5,181 nt of DNA, taken from positions 1-5,181 of the forward strand of contig RGQW01000119.1 of the NCBI GenBank assembly GCA_010029945.1. The letters run 5' to 3'. Positions 1 through 5,181 of this stretch are shown one piece after another; position 1 is the first letter of the stretch; each line of letters starts with the position of its first letter. Below the pieces are notes generated by a model, which worked only from the letters and a program-made list of their open reading frames with translations, was not told the DNA's origin and searched no databases. The translations under genes and the position numbers were made by a program. Origin of the DNA: Actinomycetota bacterium. GTDB taxonomy: Bacteria > Actinomycetota > Actinomycetes > S36-B12.

Positions 1-773
1 GAGTCGAGCGCGGGCGTCGCCGCCATCAATGCCGGTTGCGCGATATCTGCGTCGGCTGGGTCGTTCCCAGGTGCCGTGCCGTCACCTGCATCAGAGTCGC
101 CAGATGACCGCGAGCGGCCGATGAGGAAGGCGACCAGGGCGATGACCGCGAGCACGGCGACGCCGATCACGATCAACAAGACCCACGGGAAGCTGCTCGA
201 GCCGTCTTCGGAAACAACGACGGCTTCGAAACTGTCGTTCAATCCTGCCTCGATGCGAAAACTCGTCTCGGATGTTTGATCCACGTTGGTGCCATCGACA
301 CTGACGATCGGGCCGGGCATCTCGACGTCGATCTGGTACCCGCCGAAGTCGAAGTCCACCAGGTCGTCGAAGAAACCAGCGTCTTCCTCTTCGGCTGCCT
401 GCTCACCGGAACTGGAGTAGAAGGTGACGGTGTTGTCGTCGCTGGCGTAGATGTTCCAGATGTCGTCCGCCTGGTCGAAGACCTGATTCTCGAACGAGCA
501 GACCATGGCGACCGCGTTCTCCTGCTCTGCGGGCTCGCAATCCAGATCCTCCACGCCCTCCGCGCCGTCCAGCATCCCCTGCTTGAGCTGATCGACCAGG
601 TCGACGCCCGACCCCAAGCCGAGGAGGCCGGAGATCTCGCTGGAGATGGCGATGGTCATCTCGCCGGTGGCTGTGGCGTCCTCGTTGACCGAGAGGTCGG
701 CGTCGACGTCGAGGCAGCCGCTGAGCACGAACGCCGAGGATGCGAGCAGTGCCGGGATGAGGAGTCGCTTCAT
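1..773 (-). CDS. LppM-like membrane lipoprotein, 3' end outside window
   Basis: The reading frame runs from an ATG at 773 off the left edge, giving 257 codons with no stop. Residues 1-20 form a lipoprotein signal peptide: K2-R3, a hydrophobic stretch, and lipobox L17-S18-G19-C20, so Cys20 should be lipidated after export. The ectodomain covers about residues 21-195 and holds two cysteines (C79, C92) that could form a disulfide. A strong transmembrane segment at about 196-219 is followed by arginines (R220, R222), predicting a cytoplasmic, Ser/Asp/Ala/Pro-rich tail. GAAGG at 779-783 lies 5 nt before ATG 773; an in-frame GTG at 785 has no comparable site, so ATG is preferred. The post-lipobox segment and the layout of lipid anchor, domain and C-terminal helix resemble Mycobacterium tuberculosis LppM from memory. 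The LppM family assignment is an inference, and its molecular function is poorly defined. The ectodomain is unusually acidic: 42 Asp/Glu against 2 Lys/Arg. Confidence 0.85.
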   Translation of the reverse strand, partial: MKRLLIPALLASSAFVLSGCLDVDADLSVNEDATATGEMTIAISSEISGLLGLGSGVDLVDQLKQGMLDGAEGVEDLDCEPAEQENAVAMVCSFENQVFDQADDIWNIYASDDNTVTFYSSSGEQAAEEEDAGFFDDLVDFDFGGYQIDVEMPGPIVSVDGTNVDQTSETSFRIEAGLNDSFEAVVVSEDGSSSFPWVLLIVIGVAVLAVIALVAFLIGRSRSSGDSDAGDGTAPGNDPADADIAQPALMAATPALD

Positions 774-882
774 GATGGCCTTCACGGTCGGAGACAGGTG
801 ATTCCACCGTAGACGCTGACGGGGCGCGATGGGGCGTGTTGGTCGGATCGCCGGTGAGTCGGCTGGAGGCAATAATGGGGTC
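774..882. promoter_or_regulatory. Divergent promoter region between lipoprotein gene and ispG
   Basis: This 109-bp region must hold the start signals for both divergent genes. For ispG, AATAAT at 871-876 matches the -10 consensus TATAAT at five of six positions and would place the transcription start near 883, exactly at the GTG start codon (a leaderless mRNA). No good -35 box lies 16-18 bp upstream. For the lipoprotein gene, the minus-strand reading of 806-811 is TACGGT, which fits the actinobacterial TANNNT pattern and would leave a leader of roughly 26 nt, again without a clear -35. Both assignments are weak; that the region is regulatory follows mainly from the gene layout. Confidence 0.45.
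865..869 (+). promoter_or_regulatory. Shine-Dalgarno GGAGG upstream of ispG
   Basis: GGAGG is the only strong ribosome-binding sequence near the ispG start. It lies 13 nt before GTG 883, which is too far for an ideal site, but only 5 nt before an out-of-frame ATG at 875. It therefore serves either GTG 883 at relaxed spacing or the short upstream frame at 875-898. It lies well downstream of the in-frame ATG at 829, which argues against that longer start. Confidence 0.5.
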
Positions 883-898
883 GTGTCCATCGGATTAG
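875..898 (+). CDS. Possible seven-codon upstream ORF overlapping ispG start
   Basis: An ATG at 875 with ideal SD spacing opens the frame MGSCPSD, closed by TAG at 896-898. It overlaps the predicted ispG GTG at 883 in another frame and ends 2 nt before the in-frame ispG ATG at 901. That geometry would suit translational coupling or re-initiation at 901. Such a short frame can easily arise by chance, and if transcription begins at 883 it is not transcribed at all. Confidence 0.2.
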   Translation: MGSCPSD

Positions 899-2040
899 GA
901 ATGCCCTCCGCTCCGCCCCCCGTGGTGGCGCCTCGTCGAGCCTCGCGTCAGCTCCTGCTGCGCCACGACCGCCACCCGGTGCTGGTTGGCGGCGATGCGC
1001 CGGTGTCCGTGCAGTCCATGGCGACGACCGTCACCGCGGACGTGAACTCCACGCTGCAGCAGATCGCGGAATTGACCGCCGCGGGATGTCAGGTGGTGCG
1101 GGTGGCGGTGCCCTCACAAGACGATGCAGAGGCGCTCCCGATCATCGCCAAGAAGTCCGGTATCCCGGTCATCGCTGACATCCATTTCCAGCCCAAGTAC
1201 GTGTTCGCTGCGCTGGACGCCGGTTGCGCAGGAGTGCGCGTCAACCCGGGCAACATCAAGCAGTTCGACGACAAGGTGGGGGAGATCGCGCGCGCGGCCG
1301 CCGACTGCGGAACCCCGATCCGGATCGGAGTCAACGCCGGCTCGTTGGACAAGCGTTTGATGGAGAAGTACGGGAAGGCGACGCCGGAAGCGCTCGTGGA
1401 GTCGGCGCTATGGGAGTGCTCGCTGTTCGAAGAGCACGATTTCCGTGACATCAAGATTTCCGTCAAGCACCACGACCCGGTGGTCATGATGCAGGCCTAC
1501 ATGCAGCTCGCCGAACAGTGCGACTACCCGCTGCACCTCGGGGTCACCGAGGCCGGGCCGACCTTCCAGGGAACGATCAAGTCCGCCGTCGCCTTTGGTG
1601 GACTGCTATCGCGCGGCATCGGCGACACGATTCGGGTGTCGCTGTCCGCACCACCGATCGAAGAGGTCCGCGTCGGCCTGCAGATCCTCGAGTCGTTGAA
1701 CCTGCGCGAACGCGGACTCGAAATCGTCTCGTGCCCGTCGTGCGGGCGAGCCCAGGTGGATGTGTACACCCTGGCCGAGCAAGTCACCGCTGGCCTCGAG
1801 GGCATGGAGGTGCCGCTGCGCGTCGCGGTGATGGGGTGCGTGGTGAACGGGCCGGGTGAGGCACGAGACGCCGACCTGGGCGTTGCCTCCGGCAACGGCA
1901 AAGGCCAGATCTTCGTCAAGGGTGAGGTGATCAAGACCGTGCCCGAGTCCCAGATCGTGGAGACGTTGATCGAAGAAGCCATGCGCCTGGCCGAGCAGAT
2001 GGATGGTGAAAGCGGCCCTGTTGTGGTGGAAACCGTCTAG
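883..2040 (+). CDS. ispG: IspG, 4-hydroxy-3-methylbut-2-enyl diphosphate synthase
   Basis: IspG (GcpE) is the cytoplasmic iron-sulfur enzyme that reductively converts 2-C-methyl-D-erythritol 2,4-cyclodiphosphate to HMBPP in the MEP isoprenoid pathway. The 385-aa product has the TIM-barrel part with highly conserved stretches such as VSVQSM, VIADIHFQPKY, VRVNPGNIK, RIGVNAGSLD and LHLGVTEAGP. The C-terminal cluster domain follows, with C284-P-S-C287, C319 and E326. Their spacing of 3, 32 and 7 residues equals that of E. coli C270, C273, C305 and E312, so all [4Fe-4S] ligands are present. GTG 883 is chosen because it gives MSIGLGMP, matching the LGMP start of actinobacterial homologues. ATG 829 would add 18 unconserved residues, and ATG 901 would remove part of the conserved start. 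It leads a four-gene run; the acetyltransferase gene follows after 9 nt. Codon 5 is a TTA, the only in-frame one in the window. The dxr and rseP genes often found upstream in actinobacteria are absent. Confidence 0.96.
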   Translation: MSIGLGMPSAPPPVVAPRRASRQLLLRHDRHPVLVGGDAPVSVQSMATTVTADVNSTLQQIAELTAAGCQVVRVAVPSQDDAEALPIIAKKSGIPVIADIHFQPKYVFAALDAGCAGVRVNPGNIKQFDDKVGEIARAAADCGTPIRIGVNAGSLDKRLMEKYGKATPEALVESALWECSLFEEHDFRDIKISVKHHDPVVMMQAYMQLAEQCDYPLHLGVTEAGPTFQGTIKSAVAFGGLLSRGIGDTIRVSLSAPPIEEVRVGLQILESLNLRERGLEIVSCPSCGRAQVDVYTLAEQVTAGLEGMEVPLRVAVMGCVVNGPGEARDADLGVASGNGKGQIFVKGEVIKTVPESQIVETLIEEAMRLAEQMDGESGPVVVETV

Positions 2041-2049
2041 ATTCTTCAG

Positions 2050-2916
2050 GTGACCACCTTCGCTGACGGGGAGAAGGCGCTCGTCGGTTACGTCCGACAA
2101 CTCACTTCCGCCGACCTTGGCCCGCTGGAGTCGTTGCTGCGATCTGATCCGGTGTCCAATTGCTTCCTGGATGCCCGGGTGCGGGGAGCCGGGCTCGATC
2201 CGTGGCGACTCGGTGGTGACATCTGGGGTTACTTCGACGATGACGCTCTGCATTCGGTGGTGTACGTGGGGGCGAACCTGGTCCCGGTGGGAACCACGCC
2301 CGCGTCGCGGGCGGCGCTGGCTGACCGTTTGCGGATGAGCCCGCGCCGCTGCTCGTCTTTCGTGGGTGATCGCGAGGAAGTCCTCGACCTGTGGCGGTTG
2401 CTGGAGCCGGCATGGGGCCCGGCTCGGGAAGTGCGCGATGACCAGCGACTGCTGGTGATGGACACCGACGCGACCATCCCGCACGATCCGCACGTGCGGA
2501 TGGCGACCCTTGCGGACATGGATGTTCTGTTGCCCGCGTGCGTGGACATGTTCACCGAGGAAGTAGGTATTTCACCCGTGCGCGGGGGTGCCGGGAGCGC
2601 CTACCGGGAGCGGGTCGCCGAGATCGTTCGCGCGGGACGGTCGTTCGTTCGGATCGTCGATGGCCGGATCGAGTTCAAGGCCGAAATCGGGGCGGCAACG
2701 CCGGATGCGTGTCAGGTGCAGGGCGTCTGGGTTGCCCCTGAGTTGCGCGGTCGGGGAATGTCCGTGCCCGCGATGGCGTCGGTTATCCACCTGGCTCGCT
2801 CGGCCATCGCGCCCACGGTGTCGTTGTATGTGAATGCTTTCAACACACCCGCGATGCGCAGCTACGCATCCGTCGGGTTTCGCCCCTACGGGCACTTCGC
2901 CACCGTGCTGTTCTGA
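2050..2916 (+). CDS. DUF4081 domain-containing GNAT family N-acetyltransferase
   Basis: This 288-aa soluble protein has two parts. Residues about 17-138 match the DUF4081 N-terminal domain, including GLDPWRLGGDIWGY, GANLVPV, SSFVGDREEVLDLW and LLEPAWGPAREVR. Residues about 147-288 form a GNAT fold: FTEEVG at 168-173, FKAEIGA at 209-215, the acetyl-CoA-binding motif V-W-V-A-P-E-L then R233-G-R-G-M-S238, and the motif-B region SLYVNAFNTPAMRSYASVGF at 258-277. Motif A normally ends in Gly or Ala (R/Q-x-x-G-x-G/A), so Ser238 is a mild departure. It probably transfers acetyl from acetyl-CoA to an amine, but the substrate is unknown. Homologues next to ispG are common in actinobacteria (M. tuberculosis Rv2867c, from memory). 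The GTG start sits 9 nt after the ispG stop with no clear Shine-Dalgarno sequence, which suggests translational coupling to ispG. No other start codon occurs before the conserved region. Confidence 0.9.
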   Translation: MTTFADGEKALVGYVRQLTSADLGPLESLLRSDPVSNCFLDARVRGAGLDPWRLGGDIWGYFDDDALHSVVYVGANLVPVGTTPASRAALADRLRMSPRRCSSFVGDREEVLDLWRLLEPAWGPAREVRDDQRLLVMDTDATIPHDPHVRMATLADMDVLLPACVDMFTEEVGISPVRGGAGSAYRERVAEIVRAGRSFVRIVDGRIEFKAEIGAATPDACQVQGVWVAPELRGRGMSVPAMASVIHLARSAIAPTVSLYVNAFNTPAMRSYASVGFRPYGHFATVLF

Positions 2917-2920
2917 CAAC

Positions 2921-2926
2921 TATCCT
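2921..2926 (+). promoter_or_regulatory. Candidate -10 element for proS
   Basis: TATCCT in the 39-bp gap before proS fits the TANNNT -10 pattern and would give a leader of about 23 nt containing the proS ribosome-binding site. The corresponding -35 region lies in the end of the acetyltransferase gene and shows no recognisable hexamer. It may allow proS expression independent of ispG, but a chance match is possible. Confidence 0.22.
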
Positions 2927-2940
2927 CGGGCGAAGTCTTC

Positions 2941-2948
2941 GGGAAGGA
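2941..2948 (+). promoter_or_regulatory. Ribosome-binding site fixing the proS GTG start
   Basis: GGGAAGGA lies 7 nt upstream of GTG 2956, a near-ideal spacing. It supports GTG 2956 over the in-frame ATG at 2968, which would be 19 nt away. It is the strongest well-placed Shine-Dalgarno sequence in the plus-strand gene run. Confidence 0.75.
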
Positions 2949-2955
2949 CGCGCAC

Positions 2956-4725
2956 GTGATCTTGCGTATGTCGACGCTGCTGCTCCGCACGCTGCGCGAT
3001 GACCCGGCTGATGCTGAAGTGCCCAGCCACCGATTGCTGGTGCGGGCCGGTTACGTCCGACGTGTCGCCCCCGGGGTGTTCTCCTGGCTGCCGTTGGGTT
3101 ATCTCACGTTCCGCAATGTCGAGCGGATCGTCCGGGAGGAAATGGACGGCGCGGGCTTTCAGGAAGTGCATTTCCCCGCCCTGATTCCCAAGGAGCCGTA
3201 CGAGGCGACCGGCCGGTGGACCGAGTACGGGGACAACCTGTTCCGCTTGCAGGACCGCCGCGGATCGGACTACCTGCTCGGGCCCACGCACGAGGAACTG
3301 TTCACCCAGATGGTCAAGGGGGAGTACTCCTCCTATAAGGACCTTCCGCTGGTGATCTACCAAATTCAGACCAAGTACCGCGATGAAGCCCGCCCGCGCG
3401 CGGGGATTCTGCGTGGCCGTGAGTTCGTGATGAAGGACTCGTACTCGTTCGACGTCGACGATGCCGGCCTCGAACACTCCTATGGCAGGCACCGCGACGC
3501 CTACATCTCCACCTTCGACCGACTCGGCTTGACGTACGTGATCGTCTCGGCGATGTCCGGTGCGATGGGCGGCTCCGCGAGCGAGGAGTTCCTCGCGCCG
3601 ACACCGGTCGGTGAGGACACGTTCGTGCGCTGCCCGGAGTGCGGATTCGCGGCGAACGTGGAAGCCATCTCGGTCCCGGTAGCGGTGGAGCAGCCGGTGA
3701 CCGCCGGCGCCGCGCACGTGGAGAACACTCCCGATACGCCGACTATCGACACCCTTGTCGAGGTGTCCAACTCCCGCCCCGAGCTCGCGCGCAGCGACGG
3801 CGATGCCTGGCTCGCCTCGGACACACTGAAAAACGTCATCGTGATGCGGGTGGACGCCGACGGCAGTGAGCGACCGCTGGCGATCGGCGTGCCCGGAGAC
3901 CGCGAGGTCGACGAGCGCCGACTCGAAGCGGCGGTCTACCCGGCGGAGATCCGCGCGTTCGAAGAGGACGACTTCGCGGCGAACCCCGCGCTGGTCAAGG
4001 GCTACATCGGCCCCGGCGCCCTCGGCACGGCAGGGACCTCGGGAGTGGAGTACTTGCTCGATCCACGTATCGCTCGGGGATCGGCGTGGATCACCGGCGC
4101 CAACGAGCCCGGTCGTCACGTCTACGACCTGGTGCACGGTCGAGACTTCGAGGCGGACGGCACTATCGACGTTGCGGAGGTGCGCGCCGGCGACGCGTGC
4201 CCGCAGTGCCAGAGCCCGGTCGAGATCGCGCGCGGCATCGAGATCGGTCACATCTTCCAGTTGGGCCGCAAGTACGCCGACGCCCTCGGCCTGCAGGTGC
4301 AAGACGAGTCAGGGAACCTCGTCACGGTGACGATGGGCTCCTACGGCATCGGGGTGTCACGAGCCGTGGCTGCGATCGCCGAGCAGCACCACGACGACAA
4401 GGGCCTGATCTGGCCCCGCGAGGTGGCCCCCGCGGACCTGCACGTGATCGCCACCGGCAAGGACGACGCCGTCTTCGATTTCGCCGACGAACTCGCCTCG
4501 AACCTGGCTGGCCGCGATATTCGCGTGCTCTTCGATGACCGCCGTGGGGTGTCTCCGGGCGTGAAGTTCAACGACTCGGAGTTGATCGGCGTGCCGACCA
4601 TCGTCGTGGTGGGTCGCGGGTTGGCCGACGGGGTGGTCGAAGTGAAGGATCGCGCGAGTGGTGAGCGCGAGGACGTCGACTCCGCGGTGATCGTCGACCA
4701 TCTGGTGTCCCTCGTTCGGTCGTAG
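2956..4725 (+). CDS. proS: Prolyl-tRNA synthetase, bacterial type with editing domain
   Basis: This class II aminoacyl-tRNA synthetase charges tRNA-Pro with proline in the cytoplasm. At 589 aa it matches full-length bacterial ProRS (M. tuberculosis 582 aa, from memory). Class II motif 1 lies around residues 30-60 (RAGYVRRVAPGVFSWLPLG). Motif 2 is KYRDEARPRAGILRGREF with R142 and E144, and motif 3 is MGSYGIGVSRA with R469. The INS editing domain, which hydrolyses mischarged Ala-tRNA-Pro, lies at about 255-410: PDTPTI from 259, the catalytic-type lysine K292 in TLKNV, GVPGDREVD, YIGPGAL and SWITGAN. The conserved GHIFQLG follows at 431-437. The C-terminal anticodon-binding domain spans about 490-589 (VSPGVKFNDSELIG from 532). 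Two CxxC pairs, C226/C229 and C415/C418, flank the editing domain. GTG 2956 gives MILRMS, as in mycobacterial ProRS (MITRMS). It follows the acetyltransferase gene by 39 nt and precedes the transporter gene by 3 nt. Confidence 0.97.
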   Translation: MILRMSTLLLRTLRDDPADAEVPSHRLLVRAGYVRRVAPGVFSWLPLGYLTFRNVERIVREEMDGAGFQEVHFPALIPKEPYEATGRWTEYGDNLFRLQDRRGSDYLLGPTHEELFTQMVKGEYSSYKDLPLVIYQIQTKYRDEARPRAGILRGREFVMKDSYSFDVDDAGLEHSYGRHRDAYISTFDRLGLTYVIVSAMSGAMGGSASEEFLAPTPVGEDTFVRCPECGFAANVEAISVPVAVEQPVTAGAAHVENTPDTPTIDTLVEVSNSRPELARSDGDAWLASDTLKNVIVMRVDADGSERPLAIGVPGDREVDERRLEAAVYPAEIRAFEEDDFAANPALVKGYIGPGALGTAGTSGVEYLLDPRIARGSAWITGANEPGRHVYDLVHGRDFEADGTIDVAEVRAGDACPQCQSPVEIARGIEIGHIFQLGRKYADALGLQVQDESGNLVTVTMGSYGIGVSRAVAAIAEQHHDDKGLIWPREVAPADLHVIATGKDDAVFDFADELASNLAGRDIRVLFDDRRGVSPGVKFNDSELIGVPTIVVVGRGLADGVVEVKDRASGEREDVDSAVIVDHLVSLVRS

Positions 4726-4728
4726 GTC

Positions 4729-5181
4729 GTGGTCGATCTCGACATCCTGATCTGGCTGGCCCTCGCCGCGCTGGTCGCCGGATGGGTCGACGCCGTCGCC
4801 GGCGGCGGCGGGTTGCTGCAGGTGCCGGCCCTGCTGCTCGGGCTACCGGGCCCCGGCGTTCAAGCGCTCGGGACCAACAAAGTGGCCAGCGTGTTCGGAA
4901 CGGCCGCGGCGACCGGCACCTACCTGCGCAAGGTCCGCCCGGACATGCGCGCCGCACTCCCGATGACGGTTCTGGCGTTTATTGGCTCGCTGATCGGGGC
5001 GGCGACCGCCTCAAGCCTTCCGGAGGATGTTTTCCGGCCGGTCATCATCGCGCTGCTGGTGGCGGCGTGGATCTGGGTGGCGGTCAGCCCGGCTATGGGT
5101 TCGCAAGACCGCTTGCGTTTCGCCGGTCGACGCCATGCGGTCATCGCGGCGGCCGCCGGTGCACTCATCGGCTTCTACGAC
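4729..5181 (+). CDS. TSUP (TauE/SafE, YfcA-like) membrane transporter, 5' part
   Basis: The frame from GTG 4729 stays open to the window end, giving 151 codons of a family usually near 250 aa. The product is a polytopic membrane protein. The first helix is at about 5-23, followed by the family signature at about 18-54 (GWVDAVAGGGGLLQVPALLL, then LGTNKVAS). Further helices lie at about 75-94, 103-122 and 135-151. The sequence stops at ALIGFYD, where E. coli YfcA continues with the second repeat's glycine-rich GFYDGFFGP motif, so the cut falls at the start of the second half. TSUP proteins export or import small anions such as sulfite, sulfoacetate or other organic acids; this member's substrate cannot be told. 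The start is 3 nt after the proS stop and in the same frame, with no good Shine-Dalgarno sequence, so translation is probably coupled to proS. The in-frame TAG at 4723 excludes an earlier start. Confidence 0.88.
   Translation, partial: MVDLDILIWLALAALVAGWVDAVAGGGGLLQVPALLLGLPGPGVQALGTNKVASVFGTAAATGTYLRKVRPDMRAALPMTVLAFIGSLIGAATASSLPEDVFRPVIIALLVAAWIWVAVSPAMGSQDRLRFAGRRHAVIAAAAGALIGFYD

Noticed and set aside
103..153. 13-bp direct repeat GATGACCGCGAGC at 103-115 and 141-153
   Set aside because: The copies fall in different reading frames of the lipoprotein gene, encode unrelated residues, and only two exist. In GC-rich sequence a single 13-bp repeat over 5 kb is expected by chance often enough.
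276..812. Plus-strand frame of 178 codons opposite the lipoprotein gene
   Set aside because: The minus strand gives a signal peptide, lipobox, domain and transmembrane helix in order, whereas the plus-strand product has no coherent features.
829..882. N-terminal extension of ispG from ATG 829
   Set aside because: The added residues (GRVGRIAGESAGGNNGV) are not seen in actinobacterial IspG as I recall it, the only strong SD in the region lies downstream of this ATG, and homologues begin close to the LGMP motif.
1606..2493. Open frame of 295 codons on the minus strand across the ispG-acetyltransferase junction
   Set aside because: It overlaps two conserved genes, resembles no family and has the composition of a shadow frame.
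2917..2955. T-box or other riboswitch before proS
   Set aside because: The gap is only 39 bp, too short for a T-box or aptamer, and no stem-loop beyond the 11-nt palindrome is visible.
2920..4302. Open frame of 460 codons on the minus strand, antisense to proS
   Set aside because: Its translation is rich in Arg, His, Val and Gly with no recognisable motif, and the opposite strand encodes an unmistakable ProRS. Long antisense frames are normal in high-GC DNA because stop codons are rare.
4723..4725. Stop-codon readthrough giving a ProRS-transporter fusion
   Set aside because: The frames match, but ProRS has its normal C-terminal length, the transporter starts with its own GTG, and no readthrough signal is visible.
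4726..4728. Transcription terminator after proS
   Set aside because: Only three bases separate proS from the next gene, and no GC-rich hairpin followed by T residues occurs around the junction.

Overview
The window comes from the chromosome of a high-GC actinobacterium (Actinomycetota). The evidence is the strong G/C preference at third codon positions, GTG as the chosen start of four of the five main genes, and three protein types typical of that phylum: an LppM-like lipoprotein, an IspG with the actinobacterial N-terminus, and a DUF4081-GNAT acetyltransferase next to ispG. I cannot place it below phylum or class level.

Layout: a lipoprotein gene lies on the minus strand at 1-773, and its 3' end is outside the window. 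A 109-bp divergent intergenic region (774-882) separates it from a tight plus-strand run of four genes: ispG (883-2040), a DUF4081-GNAT acetyltransferase gene (2050-2916), proS (2956-4725) and the 5' part of a TSUP (TauE/SafE, YfcA-like) transporter gene (4729 to the window end). Gaps inside this run are 9, 39 and 3 bp, so it is probably one operon, with a possible extra promoter just ahead of proS. No terminator-like hairpin, tRNA, rRNA, CRISPR array or insertion sequence was seen, and no stretch over 300 bp lacks a gene.

Function: ispG encodes the penultimate step of the MEP isoprenoid pathway and keeps all its iron-sulfur ligands. proS encodes a full-length bacterial-type prolyl-tRNA synthetase with its editing insertion. 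The acetyltransferase substrate is unknown, although the gene commonly accompanies ispG in actinobacteria. The transporter probably moves a small anion or sulfur/carbon compound. The divergent lipoprotein is anchored to the outer membrane face by lipid and has a second, C-terminal membrane anchor. Its surface domain is extremely acidic. The genes look like a housekeeping cluster, not a dedicated pathway or defence island.

I found no convincing new biological system. The most unusual spot is the ispG start. There, a well-placed Shine-Dalgarno sequence serves an out-of-frame seven-codon reading frame instead of the GTG start, an AATAAT hexamer could give a leaderless transcript, and the fifth codon is the only in-frame TTA in the window.
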